DNA of 64,000 nucleotides from Flavobacterium frigidimaris (GTDB lineage Bacteria; Bacteroidota; Bacteroidia; Flavobacteriales; Flavobacteriaceae): contig FQWG01000018.1 in the NCBI GenBank assembly GCA_900129595.1, forward strand, positions 54,606 through 118,605. Reading direction: 5' to 3'. A model generated the notes under the pieces. That model saw nothing but the letters and a program-made list of their open reading frames with translations, was not told the DNA's origin and searched no databases. The position numbers and the translations under genes were made by a program. Numbering within the stretch: the stretch's first letter is position 1; every line of letters starts with the position of its first letter. Positions 26,983 to 36,224 of this stretch are shown piece by piece.

Positions 26983-27735
26983 TTATCCTCTTTTAACAAT
27001 TGTCGACGATGCTTGTGCCGTACTCATTACCACCAAATCGGCAATATTTACGTGATACGGTCTTGAGACTACAAAATGAATGATATCTGCAATATCTTCT
27101 GCCTGCAAGGGATCAAAACCTTTGTAAACATTCGAAGCTCTTTCGATATCTCCTTTAAAACGCACTTCGCTAAATTCTGTCGCTACCATTCCGGGATGAA
27201 TGGCTCCAACACGAATATTAAAAGGGTTCAAATCAATTCGCATTCCTGCTGTAATAGCATCCACTGCATGTTTTGTTCCGCAATATACATTTCCGTTTGG
27301 GTACACTTCTTTGGCGGCTGTTGAACCTATATTGATAATATGTCCGGAATTTTTAGCTGTCATTTTCGGAATTACCGCTTTCGAAACGTATAAAAGTCCT
27401 TTTACATTAATATCGATCATCGCATCCCAATCGTCTAAATCTCCGGTTTGAATTGGGTCTAAACCATGAGCATTTCCTGCATTGTTGATCAAAATATCAA
27501 TATCTGAAAATGCTCCCGGCAAAGAATTAATACTTTCCAGAACATCCTTTTTATCCCTGACATCAAAGGACAGAGAATGTACTTCGGTAAAAACCGAAAG
27601 TTCTTTTTCAAGTTCAGCCAGGCGGTCTTTACGTCTTCCGCAAAGAACCACTTTATAGTTATTTTTAGCCATAATTTGTGCGGTTGCTTTTCCAATTCCG
27701 CTTGTGGCTCCAGTAATTAAAACTGTTTTTTTCAT
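26983..27735 (-). CDS. Short-chain dehydrogenase/reductase (YdfG-like)
   Basis: 250 residues of a classical SDR: cofactor motif TGATSGIG (9-15), NNAG (84-87), and the catalytic N110, S138, Y151, K155 (VYCGTKHAVDA). LCGRRKDR after the second strand suggests NADP preference. The closest described relatives by feel are YdfG-like 3-hydroxy acid dehydrogenases. It is first in a co-oriented group only by position; a 99-bp repeat-bearing gap separates it from the downstream GNAT gene. Confidence 0.9.
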   Translation of the reverse strand: MKKTVLITGATSGIGKATAQIMAKNNYKVVLCGRRKDRLAELEKELSVFTEVHSLSFDVRDKKDVLESINSLPGAFSDIDILINNAGNAHGLDPIQTGDLDDWDAMIDINVKGLLYVSKAVIPKMTAKNSGHIINIGSTAAKEVYPNGNVYCGTKHAVDAITAGMRIDLNPFNIRVGAIHPGMVATEFSEVRFKGDIERASNVYKGFDPLQAEDIADIIHFVVSRPYHVNIADLVVMSTAQASSTIVKRG

Positions 27736-27757
27736 TCTACTATTTTTATTTTAAAAG

Positions 27758-27828
27758 TTTTTTGCCACAGATTAAATGGATTAAAATGATTTATAATCTG
27801 TGAGAATCTTTCAATCTGTGGCAAAAAA
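27758..27828. repeat. Inverted repeat TTTTTTGCCACAGATT, family also at 60.77 kb
   Basis: Perfect 16-bp arms at 27758-27773 and 27813-27828. Together with an inner AATCTGTGAGAATCTTTC segment, the unit is nearly identical to that at 60771-60835 in the opposite orientation. Confidence 0.75.
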
Positions 27829-27834
27829 AAAATT

Positions 27835-28341
27835 TTAATCTTTTCTGATCCAATTGTCTAAATTCAATCTCATATTTAAGGCTATCCACGTTTCATTATG
27901 CATTTCCCTGACAAATTTCTTATCCGGATGAATAACAAAACCAATCTTTTGATAGCATTTGATGGCACTTGAATTAAAGTCAAACACATTTAGCTCAACA
28001 TTCTTTTCTTCACTATTTTTAATAATAAATTCCAGAAGCAAAGTCACTATTTGCGTTCCAATTCCTTTTCCTCTAAGTGCCTGATCCATAATCAGGATCC
28101 GCCCCAGATTTGCAAAGCTGTCTTTAAAACAAATTTCACAATGTCCGATAACCGAATCATTAGAAACATTAACAATGCTAAAAGCAATTCTGTTTTTGTC
28201 TGAAAGTGATTGCTTTATTTGTTCTTCTGTCAAAGGAAAAATAAATTCCGGTCCTGCAAATTGCATTAATTCACGGGCATCTTTAATGCTATTAATTAAT
28301 AGCGGATAATCTCCTTTATCAAACTTTTCTAATCGTATCAT
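27835..28341 (-). CDS. GNAT-family N-acetyltransferase
   Basis: 168 residues. Motif A reads ILIMDQALRGKGIGTQIVTL (R-G-K-G-I-G acetyl-CoA loop), and the C-terminal AIKCYQKIGFV is the usual motif B. The ATG at 28341 (MIRLEKF) is preferred to a TTG at 28353. It lies 15 bp after the aldo/keto reductase gene on the same strand and is probably co-transcribed with it. The acceptor is unknown. Confidence 0.85.
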   Translation of the reverse strand: MIRLEKFDKGDYPLLINSIKDARELMQFAGPEFIFPLTEEQIKQSLSDKNRIAFSIVNVSNDSVIGHCEICFKDSFANLGRILIMDQALRGKGIGTQIVTLLLEFIIKNSEEKNVELNVFDFNSSAIKCYQKIGFVIHPDKKFVREMHNETWIALNMRLNLDNWIRKD

Positions 28342-28356
28342 TTCAAGATGCAATCT

Positions 28357-29232
28357 TTAAGCAACGTCGTCGCCCATACTTTCTGTCCAGATGGCGAACC
28401 AGTCTTCTTTGTCCATTTCTAATTCTACGGCTTTCATAAGCGACTGAATTCTGGCAATATTTACTGTTCCCGCAATTGGAATTACTCCTGCCGGATGTTT
28501 TAAAATCCAGGACAATAAAAGTGTGTCTGAACCAAAACCATATTTTTGAACCAGGTCTGCAAGCAGTTTCTTCAAACGGCGTGTTTGTTTGGTATCTTCC
28601 CTAAAAACAGTTCCTAGCGGATTCCAGGATAAGGGACGAATTCCGTGTGTCTGCATATAATCTAAACTTCCATCTGTCATTGCTTCAAAATGTGTAGCTG
28701 AAAATTGCACCTGATTAAAACTCACTTCTGTTTTCTGACGGATCAGTTCTGTTTGAGAACTTGTAAAATTCGAAAGTCCAAAATCAACAATTTTCCCTTC
28801 TGATTTTAATTTCTCAACTGCTTCTGCAATTTCATCTGCCTGCATTAGCGGGCTTGGCCTGTGCAATAAGAAAACATCAACATAATCTGTTTTCAGTTTT
28901 TTTAGTGATTCTTCAACGGACCAAATTATATATTCTTTAGAATAATCGTAGTGTTTGATTTTGTTTTCCGGACGTTTTTCAGCAATCATCTGAATGCCGC
29001 ATTTGGTAATTAATTGTAATTTTTCTCTTGAAATTTTGCTGTTGTGAAATGCTTTTCCAAAATCAGCTTCTGTGGTATAAGATCCGTAAATGTCTGCGTG
29101 ATCAAAAGTTGTAATTTTGTTTTCGATACAAAGTTGTATCAGGTTTTCCATTTCTTTAGTTGTAAGGTTTTTATCCCAAACTCCCCAATTCATAGTGCCC
29201 GAAATTATAGGCGATAATGCTGTTTTGCTCAT
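28357..29232 (-). CDS. Aldo/keto reductase
   Basis: 291 residues with a TIM-barrel AKR fold. The catalytic tetrad can be placed at D44 and Y49 (TFDHADIYGSY), K77 (LITKCGI) and H124 (VFLLHRPSP). IIPIAGTVNIARI-like text near the C-terminus (VIPIAGTVNIARI) is the NADPH-phosphate region. It resembles E. coli YdhF. The natural carbonyl substrate is not predictable. It is first gene of a two-gene unit with the GNAT protein. Confidence 0.9.
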   Translation of the reverse strand: MSKTALSPIISGTMNWGVWDKNLTTKEMENLIQLCIENKITTFDHADIYGSYTTEADFGKAFHNSKISREKLQLITKCGIQMIAEKRPENKIKHYDYSKEYIIWSVEESLKKLKTDYVDVFLLHRPSPLMQADEIAEAVEKLKSEGKIVDFGLSNFTSSQTELIRQKTEVSFNQVQFSATHFEAMTDGSLDYMQTHGIRPLSWNPLGTVFREDTKQTRRLKKLLADLVQKYGFGSDTLLLSWILKHPAGVIPIAGTVNIARIQSLMKAVELEMDKEDWFAIWTESMGDDVA

Positions 29233-29455
29233 GGTTGTATTGCGTTATTTTTGGTAATAAATATGCTTTTCTGAAACATAATCATCAAAGTTCTTAAAAA
29301 TATAAAAATAGATTCACAATTAGTCCTTAAAATTAGGTCGTTGGTCGAAGTTTTAACCATTCTTTAACATCTTACTTCTCAAAAAATATTCAATTTGCAC
29401 TCTCAAAAGTAAGACATAAGAATCATTGTTTTAAAAAGGTTTTAAAAATATTTAT

Positions 29456-30460
29456 ATGGAAGAAAATACAACGACTTTAGACATTAGAGCGATAAATGAA
29501 AAAATTGAAAGAGAAAGTGCTTTTATAGACCTTCTTACAATGGAAATGAACAAAGTTATTGTGGGCCAGAAACATATGGTCGAGCGTTTATTAATTGGAC
29601 TTCTTGGACAAGGGCATATTTTGCTTGAAGGTGTTCCGGGATTAGCGAAAACGTTAGCGATAAATACCTTGTCGCAAGCAGTGCAAGGTTCGTTCAGCCG
29701 TATTCAGTTTACTCCCGACTTATTACCTGCCGATGTTGTTGGTACGATGATTTATAACATCAAAGCAAACGAATTTTCAATAAAAAAAGGACCAATCTTC
29801 GCTAATTTCGTCCTTGCCGATGAGATTAACCGTGCTCCGGCCAAAGTTCAGTCGGCACTTTTGGAGGCGATGCAGGAAAAACAAGTAACAATTGGCGACA
29901 CGACTTTCAAATTAGATCGTCCGTTTTTAGTACTTGCAACTCAAAACCCGGTAGAGCAAGAAGGAACATACCAACTTCCGGAAGCGCAAGTCGATCGTTT
30001 TATGCTTAAAACCGTAATTGATTATCCAAAAATTGATGAAGAGCGTTTTGTAATTCGTCAAAACCTAAAAGGATCTTACGAAAAAGTAAATGCCGTAGTT
30101 TCTGTAGAGCAAATTTTACGTGCTCAGGAAGCTGTTCGTGAAGTTTACATGGACGAAAAAATCGAAAAATATATCTTAGACATCATATTTGCTACTCGTT
30201 ACCCAGAGAAGTACAAATTGGCAGACTTAAAACCTCTTATTAGTTTTGGAGCATCACCACGTGGAAGTATCAATTTAGCTGTTGCAGCAAAATGTTATGC
30301 TTTTATCAAACGTCGTGGATATGTAATTCCGGAAGATGTTCGTGCAGTTGTACATGATGTTTTACGTCACAGAGTTGGGATAACATATGAGGCTGAAGCC
30401 GAAAACATTACTTCTGTAGACATTATCAACAAAATCGTAAACGAGATTGAAGTACCTTAA
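29456..30460 (+). CDS. MoxR-family AAA+ ATPase
   Basis: First gene of the Bat operon. 334 residues: Walker A GVPGLAKT (59-66), Walker B FVLADE (118-123) followed by INRAPAKVQSALLEAMQE, sensor 1 LATQNPVEQEG and arginine-finger region. MoxR ATPases act as chaperones that insert metals or assemble complexes for VWA proteins, and four proteins with VWA domains or their partners follow. No clear -7 box; TCAATTTG near 29392 is one mismatch off. Confidence 0.95.
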   Translation: MEENTTTLDIRAINEKIERESAFIDLLTMEMNKVIVGQKHMVERLLIGLLGQGHILLEGVPGLAKTLAINTLSQAVQGSFSRIQFTPDLLPADVVGTMIYNIKANEFSIKKGPIFANFVLADEINRAPAKVQSALLEAMQEKQVTIGDTTFKLDRPFLVLATQNPVEQEGTYQLPEAQVDRFMLKTVIDYPKIDEERFVIRQNLKGSYEKVNAVVSVEQILRAQEAVREVYMDEKIEKYILDIIFATRYPEKYKLADLKPLISFGASPRGSINLAVAAKCYAFIKRRGYVIPEDVRAVVHDVLRHRVGITYEAEAENITSVDIINKIVNEIEVP

Positions 30461-30473
30461 AAATTTGTTTAAT

Positions 30474-30518
30474 GTTTCAAGTTTCAGGTTGTTGTAAAGC
30501 AAACCTGAAACTTGAAAC
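30474..30518. repeat. 17-bp perfect inverted repeat between MoxR and DUF58 genes
   Basis: Arms GTTTCAAGTTTCAGGTT (30474-30490) and its exact complement (30502-30518) enclose an 11-base loop. No T run follows, so full termination is unlikely. Confidence 0.8.
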
Positions 30519-30540
30519 TTTTAAACTTTAAACAAATAAA

Positions 30541-31404
30541 ATGGATACAAAAGAGCTTTTAAAAAAAGTACGAAAAATAGAAATCAAAACCAAAAGACTG
30601 AGCAATCATATCTTTTCGGGAGAATACCACTCTTCATTCAAAGGACGAGGAATGACTTTTAGTGAAGTACGTCAATACCAATACGGCGATGACATTCGTA
30701 ACATCGATTGGAATGTAACGGCACGCTATAACGAAGCCCACGTAAAAGTTTTTGAAGAAGAACGTGAATTGACCATGATGTTAATGGTTGACATCTCAGG
30801 TTCAGAAGGTTTTGGTTCAAAAAGTCAATTTAAAAAAGACATCGTCACCGAGATTGCGGCAACGATGGCTTTTTCGGCTACACAAAATAATGACAAAATT
30901 GGTTTAATATTATTTTCTGATAATGTAGAATTGTATATTCCGCCAAAAAAAGGACGTTCGCATGTTTTGAGAATCATTCGTGAATTGATCGAATTCGAAC
31001 CAAAAAGCCAAAAAACAGATGTTGGAGCCGCGTTAAAATTTTTGTCAGGAACTCAGAAAAAGAAAGCGATTGTTTTTGTAATTTCTGATTTTATGTCTGA
31101 AAATTATGAGCAAACATTAAAGATCGCTTCTAAAAAACACGATATTACCGGAGTTCGTGTATATGATATCCGCGAAGAAAAAATCCCAAATTTAGGAATG
31201 GTAACAATGCTTGATGCCGAAACGGGAAAAATTCAACTGGTTGATACAGGCTCAAAAACAGTGAGAATGAATTACGAAAAACATTATCACGAAAGAGTCA
31301 ATTATTTCAAAGATATATTTAGTAAATCTGGGGCTGGAGTTGTAAACACAAGAGTTGATGAAAATTACGTAACCAAATTACTGGGCTATTTCAAGTCAAG
31401 ATAA
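30541..31404 (+). CDS. DUF58 protein
   Basis: 287 residues. The signature GRGMTFSEVRQYQYGDD, then RNIDWNVTAR (36-62), defines DUF58. A VWA-like fold follows with a MIDAS-type DISGS (D84, S86, S88) and a later VISDFMSE. There are no membrane segments, so it is cytosolic or peripheral. In Bat operons it pairs with the MoxR ATPase and is thought to support the membrane BatA/BatB complex. Confidence 0.93.
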   Translation: MDTKELLKKVRKIEIKTKRLSNHIFSGEYHSSFKGRGMTFSEVRQYQYGDDIRNIDWNVTARYNEAHVKVFEEERELTMMLMVDISGSEGFGSKSQFKKDIVTEIAATMAFSATQNNDKIGLILFSDNVELYIPPKKGRSHVLRIIRELIEFEPKSQKTDVGAALKFLSGTQKKKAIVFVISDFMSENYEQTLKIASKKHDITGVRVYDIREEKIPNLGMVTMLDAETGKIQLVDTGSKTVRMNYEKHYHERVNYFKDIFSKSGAGVVNTRVDENYVTKLLGYFKSR

Positions 31405-31552
31405 TTTTAGATCGTTAGACTTCTTAGATTATTAGAATATTAGATTTTAAAAAATTTAAGCATCCAAAAATAAAATCTGTTTAAATCTGCGTCATCCGCG
31501 TGCCATTTTTAAGCATTCATTTTAGAATAAAATCTGAAATCAAAAAAATCAA

Positions 31553-33187
31553 ATGAAATTAAAGTTTTACATCTTTTTATTTTTACTTTCCTCAGCTATT
31601 TTTGCTCAGCAAAAACAGGTCGAGACGAGCATTGATACTACAAAAAATAAAATTGGAGCCGAATTTAAGCTAACGCTTAAAACGGTGGTCAGCTCAAAGT
31701 CGAAAGTTGTTTTTCCGAAATTAAAAACCATTGGACAACTTGAGGTAATTCAATCCTATCCAATTGATACAGTGAAGAAAAATGACACTTATGAACTGAT
31801 CAAAAAATACGGTTTAACACAATTTGATTCCGGAAAATATACCATTCCAAGTATCAAAATTCTAATTGACAAAAAACCTTTCCTAACCGATTCTATTCGC
31901 GTTGAAGTTGCGAATGTCAAAGTAGACACACTGCAACAGAAAATGTACGACATCAAAGACATTACTGCGCCAGACAATGGTATTGGTGACTGGTGGAAAT
32001 ACATTTTAGCTTTAGTCGTAATTCTTGGAATTGGAGCTTTTGTGTACTGGTACGTTAAAAAACATCAAAAGAAAAAAATTGAAGAAGAAGTTTATAAAAC
32101 TCCGATCGAAAAAGCGACTAGTTTGCTGAACAATCTGGAGCAAAAAGAACTGGTTCAAAAAGGCGAAATCAAAGAATATTATAGTGAACTGACGGATATT
32201 GCCCGTAACTATATTGAAGAAGCCATTCATATTCCTGCAATGGAAAGCACTACTTCTGAATTGATTCAGGCCATCAGAAACGCTTCTACTAAAAAGAAGA
32301 TGACACTAACACCGGAAACTGTTGAGAATTTAGAACGTGTTTTACGTCAGGCCGATTTGGTGAAATTTGCGAAATCTAAACCTCTTGAATTTGAAATTAC
32401 CGAAGATCGAAATAAAATCCAGAAAGTAATCCTGACACTTGACAATGCAATCCCAACGGAAGTTCCGGCTGAAGAAGAAGATCAATTATTGAATGAGGCG
32501 CAAAAGCAAAAACAGATTAAGCTGTTATTATTAAAAAAACGCAACAAACGTATTGCCATTGCAGCAGGAACGGTTCTGTTTTTAATCATTGCTGTAACTG
32601 CATTCTTTATCGCTACAAAAGGTTTCAAATTTGTAAAAGATAATGTTCTGGGCAATGCATCAAAAGAATTATTAGAAGGCGAATGGGTAAAAAGTGAATA
32701 CGGAAATCCTGGTGTTTTAATTGAAACTCCAAAGGTTCTTAAACGAATGGATACGCAAAAAGTGCTTCCAAAAGAAACAATGGCTTTAATCAAAGAGATG
32801 CAGTTATTTACCTACGGAAGTATGGTAGACAATTTCTTTGTAACCGTTTCTACAAGTAAATTTAAAACCCCAACCGAAATAGATTTAGCAAAAGCTTTAG
32901 AGGGTTCTCTAAAAGTTATTGAATCTCAGGGTGGGCAAAACATTATTGTAAAACAAGAAGATTTCCAGACAGGCCAAGGCATTCAGGGAGTTAAAGGATA
33001 TGGAACAATGACGATCTTAAACCCTGTTGACAAAACAAGTACAAAGGCTTATTATGAACTTTTACTGTTTAAACAGGATCAGGGATTACAACAAATTTTG
33101 ATTATACACGAAGAGGGCGATACGTATGCCAATGATATTACGACTAGAATTTTAAATTCTGTTGAACTTAGAAAAGCGAGCAACTAA
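31553..33187 (+). CDS. BatD-like protein with two membrane segments and an extra C-terminal domain
   Basis: 544 residues: signal peptide (1-18, IFAQQ), an Ig-like periplasmic domain (about 20-130) resembling the BatD N-terminus, a first membrane helix (about 148-168), a charged cytoplasmic stretch (170-320) with ARNYIEEAIHIPAMESTTSE like DUF4381, a second membrane helix (about 337-356) after a Lys-rich run, and a periplasmic domain to the end. The ATG of batA overlaps its stop (TAATG), showing tight coupling. The final 190-residue domain is not part of standard BatD and is unrecognised. Confidence 0.85.
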   Translation: MKLKFYIFLFLLSSAIFAQQKQVETSIDTTKNKIGAEFKLTLKTVVSSKSKVVFPKLKTIGQLEVIQSYPIDTVKKNDTYELIKKYGLTQFDSGKYTIPSIKILIDKKPFLTDSIRVEVANVKVDTLQQKMYDIKDITAPDNGIGDWWKYILALVVILGIGAFVYWYVKKHQKKKIEEEVYKTPIEKATSLLNNLEQKELVQKGEIKEYYSELTDIARNYIEEAIHIPAMESTTSELIQAIRNASTKKKMTLTPETVENLERVLRQADLVKFAKSKPLEFEITEDRNKIQKVILTLDNAIPTEVPAEEEDQLLNEAQKQKQIKLLLLKKRNKRIAIAAGTVLFLIIAVTAFFIATKGFKFVKDNVLGNASKELLEGEWVKSEYGNPGVLIETPKVLKRMDTQKVLPKETMALIKEMQLFTYGSMVDNFFVTVSTSKFKTPTEIDLAKALEGSLKVIESQGGQNIIVKQEDFQTGQGIQGVKGYGTMTILNPVDKTSTKAYYELLLFKQDQGLQQILIIHEEGDTYANDITTRILNSVELRKASN

Positions 33188-34188
33188 TGAATAAGATAAC
33201 TTTTTTAAATCCAGAATTTTTTTGGTTGTTTCTATTAATTCCAATTGCAATCGCTTGGTTTTTCTGGAAGCGCAACCAGCAATCGGCTACCTTAAAAATG
33301 AGTTCGACTCAGGGTTTCAAAAACAGCGAATCGCTGTTAACAAAATTAAAACCTGCTTTATACGTTTTTAGGATTTTAGGGCTAAGTTCTTTAATTATTG
33401 CACTGGCAAGACCCAGAACTGTTGATATCAGCAGTCAGACTAAAACCACAAAAGGAATTGATATTGTTTTGGCAATTGACGTTTCAGGAAGTATGCTGGC
33501 AAAAGATTTAAAGCCTAACCGTATGGAAGCTTTAAAAAGAGTAGCCGCAGATTTTGTTGGAGAAAGGCCTAATGACAGGGTTGGATTGGTTCTGTACGCT
33601 TCTGAAGCGTATACCAAAACACCGGTTACGAGTGATAAAGCGATTATTCTTGAAGCCATAAAAGGAATTAAATACGATACGGTTTTACAAGACGGAACCG
33701 GAATTGGAATGGGATTGGCAACTGCTGTAAACCGTCTTAAAGACAGTAAAGCAAAAAGCAGGGTTATTATCCTGATGACAGATGGTGTTAATAATGCAGG
33801 ATTTATTGAACCGGAAACAGCATCTGATATTGCAAAACAATATGGTATAAAAGTCTACACAATTGGAATTGGTACAAACGGAATGGCAGAATCTCCATAC
33901 GCTTACGCACCAAACGGAGGATTTTTATACAAAATGCAAAAAGTAGAAATCGACGAACAATTAATGAAAAACATTGCCCGTAAAACCGATGGAACTTATT
34001 TCAGGGCTACCAGTAATGATAAATTAGCCGAAATATACAATGCTATTAATAAATTAGAAACTACCGAAATCCAGGAATTAAAATTCTATGATTATGACGA
34101 AAAATACAGAGGTTTCGTTTTATTGGCAGCCTTTTTATTATTGTTGGAAGTAGGTTTAAGAAATACGGTTTACAGAAGCTTTATATAA
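33187..34188 (+). CDS. batA: BatA, VWA-domain membrane protein
   Basis: 333 residues: an N-terminal membrane hairpin (about 9-25 and 58-75), a von Willebrand A domain with a complete MIDAS (D98, S100, S102 in AIDVSGSMLAKD; later DGTGIGMG and LMTDGVNNAG), and a C-terminal membrane helix (about 308-325). It belongs to the aerotolerance operon known from Bacteroides. It partners with BatB and probably with the MoxR ATPase. Confidence 0.93.
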   Translation: MNKITFLNPEFFWLFLLIPIAIAWFFWKRNQQSATLKMSSTQGFKNSESLLTKLKPALYVFRILGLSSLIIALARPRTVDISSQTKTTKGIDIVLAIDVSGSMLAKDLKPNRMEALKRVAADFVGERPNDRVGLVLYASEAYTKTPVTSDKAIILEAIKGIKYDTVLQDGTGIGMGLATAVNRLKDSKAKSRVIILMTDGVNNAGFIEPETASDIAKQYGIKVYTIGIGTNGMAESPYAYAPNGGFLYKMQKVEIDEQLMKNIARKTDGTYFRATSNDKLAEIYNAINKLETTEIQELKFYDYDEKYRGFVLLAAFLLLLEVGLRNTVYRSFI

Positions 34189-34190
34189 TA

Positions 34191-34253
34191 TTTTAGTCGC
34201 AGTCACGGTTTACAGTTTACAGCTGAAACTGCGACTGAAAACTGCGACTGAAA
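34191..34253. repeat. Inverted and tandem repeats between batA and batB
   Basis: TTTTAGTCGCAGT at 34191-34203 is complementary to the ACTGCGACTGAAA units. These occur twice in exact tandem (34228-34240, 34241-34253). Confidence 0.75.
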
Positions 34254-34266
34254 ACTAGAACTAAAA

Positions 34267-35301
34267 ATGGAATTAGACGAAAAAAAATATTTATACCTTT
34301 TATTACTACTCCCAATTGTGGTGTGTGTTTTCTTTTTCAATATGTATTGGAAAAGAAAAAAACAACGCGAATTTGGTGATCTCGAAATGGTAAAAAGACT
34401 GAGCCCTGAACGCTCTGTTTTTAAGCCGGTATTAAAATTATGCGTAATCCTTCTGGCACTTACCTGTTTGATTATTGGGTTGGTAAATCCGAAGATTGGA
34501 ACTAAAATGGAAACGGTAAAACGTGAAGGTATCGACATTGTTTTTGCTGTTGACGTTTCTAAAAGTATGCTTGCAGAGGATGTCGCGCCAAGTCGTTTAG
34601 AGAAAAGCAAACAATTGGTTTCGCAAATCATCAACAATCTGGGAAGTGACAGAATCGGAATTGTAGCATATGCCGGAAGTGCTTTTCCTGTTTTACCCAT
34701 TACATCCGATTACAGCGTTGCTAAAATGTTCCTGCAGAGTATGACTCCGGACATGGTTTCATCACAAGGAACATCACTTGACGAGGCAATCAGATTATCT
34801 GCTACTTATTTTGATGAAAAGAGCAAAACCAGCAAATTACTGATTTTAATTTCTGATGGTGAAGATCATTCTGAAGGTGCATCGGCGGCAGCTGAAGAAG
34901 CCAACAAACTAGGAATGAAAATCATTACCATTGGTGTCGGAACTGAAAAAGGAGCTACCATTCCATTAAAAGAAAATGGTGTAGTCAGAAGTTATCAGAA
35001 AGATCAAAACGGACAAACGGTTATTACAAAACTCAATCAGGAAGGACTAAAAACCATTGCAAAAGCCACAAAAGGCGGTTATGTATATGGCGGAAGTACG
35101 AAGGAAGTTTTAGAATATGTAAAAAATGCCTTAAACAACATTCAGAAAACAGAATTTGAAGCTACTCAAATGGCCGATTTTCAATCGCAATTTCAATGGT
35201 TCATTGGTTTTGCCTTCTTGCTGTTGTTTATTGATATCTTCCTTTTAGAAAGAAAAACAAATTGGATAAAAGAGTTGAATTTATTCAACGAAAAGAAATA
35301 A
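34267..35301 (+). CDS. batB: BatB, VWA-domain membrane protein
   Basis: 344 residues with the same layout as BatA: membrane segments at about 8-25 and 55-74, VWA domain with D96, S98, S100 (AVDVSKSMLAED), QGTSLDEA and LISDGEDHSEG, and a C-terminal helix (about 313-331). The G of DxSGS is K, which is common in this family and does not remove a metal ligand. Confidence 0.93.
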   Translation: MELDEKKYLYLLLLLPIVVCVFFFNMYWKRKKQREFGDLEMVKRLSPERSVFKPVLKLCVILLALTCLIIGLVNPKIGTKMETVKREGIDIVFAVDVSKSMLAEDVAPSRLEKSKQLVSQIINNLGSDRIGIVAYAGSAFPVLPITSDYSVAKMFLQSMTPDMVSSQGTSLDEAIRLSATYFDEKSKTSKLLILISDGEDHSEGASAAAEEANKLGMKIITIGVGTEKGATIPLKENGVVRSYQKDQNGQTVITKLNQEGLKTIAKATKGGYVYGGSTKEVLEYVKNALNNIQKTEFEATQMADFQSQFQWFIGFAFLLLFIDIFLLERKTNWIKELNLFNEKK

Positions 35302-35346
35302 TTGTTCAGATTAGAAATTCGGAACAAAAAAAATAAAAACATTAGA

Positions 35347-36123
35347 ATGAAAAATTTACTTCTTTATATTTTACTAACGTTCTCTTTGGCGGTTTCAGCT
35401 CAGGAGAAAGACAAGACATTGCCTGATGCCAATGAAGAATATAAGCAGAATAAATTTGTTGATGCTGAAGCCAATTACAGAATTTCAGAATCAAAATTTC
35501 CAAAACGTGTCACTGCTCCTTATAACTTAGGAAATACGATTTACAAACAAAATCAGGTTTCTGAAGCGAAGTTCGCCTACACAAAAGCGATAAAAAATGC
35601 TAAAACAAGACCTGAAAAACATAAGGCATTTCACAATTTAGGAAATGTCTTCATGAAAGAGAAAGATTATACACAAGCAGTAGAAGCTTATAAAGAAGCT
35701 TTGCGTAACGACCCGACCGATGATGAAACACGTTATAATTATGCTCTGGCAAAACAAAAGTTAAAAGAAAACCCTCCAAAAAACGATAAAAACAAAGACA
35801 AAAATAAGGATAAGGACAAAGACAAGGATAAAAACAAAGATAAAGACAAGGACAAGGATAAAAATAAAGACAAGGATAAGGACAAAGATAAAAAAGACGA
35901 CAAAGGCGATAAAGACAAGGATAAAAAAGACGGCAAGGACGATCCGAAGAAAGATGATAAGTCGGACAATAAAGGAGAACCAAAACCACAGCCCGGAGGA
36001 ATCTCTAAAGATCGCGTTCAAAATTTATTAGATGCCGTAAACAACGAAGAAAAGAAAATTCAGGATAAAGTAAACGCTCAAAAAGTAAAAGGAAATCCTA
36101 GAAAAACAGAGAAAGACTGGTAA
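35347..36123 (+). CDS. batC: BatC, TPR protein with a Lys/Asp repeat linker
   Basis: 258 residues from the ATG at 35347, which opens a clear signal peptide (MKNLLLYILLTFSLAVSAQ). An upstream TTG at 35302 would add 15 non-signal residues. TPR motifs span about 25-125 (KHKAFHNLGNVFMKEKDYTQ and AVEAYKEALRNDPTDDETRY). An extreme low-complexity stretch of KDK and KDKDKNK units follows, then a short C-terminal helix (SKDRVQNLLDAVNNEEKKIQ). It is periplasmic and thought to scaffold BatA/B with BatD/E. Confidence 0.9.
   Translation: MKNLLLYILLTFSLAVSAQEKDKTLPDANEEYKQNKFVDAEANYRISESKFPKRVTAPYNLGNTIYKQNQVSEAKFAYTKAIKNAKTRPEKHKAFHNLGNVFMKEKDYTQAVEAYKEALRNDPTDDETRYNYALAKQKLKENPPKNDKNKDKNKDKDKDKDKNKDKDKDKDKNKDKDKDKDKKDDKGDKDKDKKDGKDDPKKDDKSDNKGEPKPQPGGISKDRVQNLLDAVNNEEKKIQDKVNAQKVKGNPRKTEKDW
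35779..35960 (+). repeat. Purine-rich degenerate repeat encoding the Lys/Asp linker of BatC
   Basis: About 180 bases composed almost entirely of AAAGAC, AAGGAT, AAAAAC and related hexamers on the coding strand, with near-identical blocks of about 27-30 bases. Antisense frames are open across it, but these are artefacts of composition. Confidence 0.8.
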
Positions 36124-36136
36124 AATTTGGTTTATT

Positions 36137-36194
36137 TGTATAATCGTTAATTTGTTTAATTGTAGAGGCGATTATTCAAATTAACGATTATACA
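36137..36194. repeat. 18-bp perfect inverted repeat between batC and batD
   Basis: Arms TGTATAATCGTTAATTTG (36137-36154) and exact complement (36177-36194) with a 22-base loop, no T run. Confidence 0.8.
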
Positions 36195-36224
36195 GTTAAC
36201 GTAAAAAACACTGAAAAACAATTA

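Noticed and set aside
35651..36021. Three long antisense frames rich in Leu/Ser/Phe opposite batC
   Set aside because: They come from the stop-poor complement of the Lys/Asp repeat tract; batC itself has the signal peptide, TPRs and operon context.
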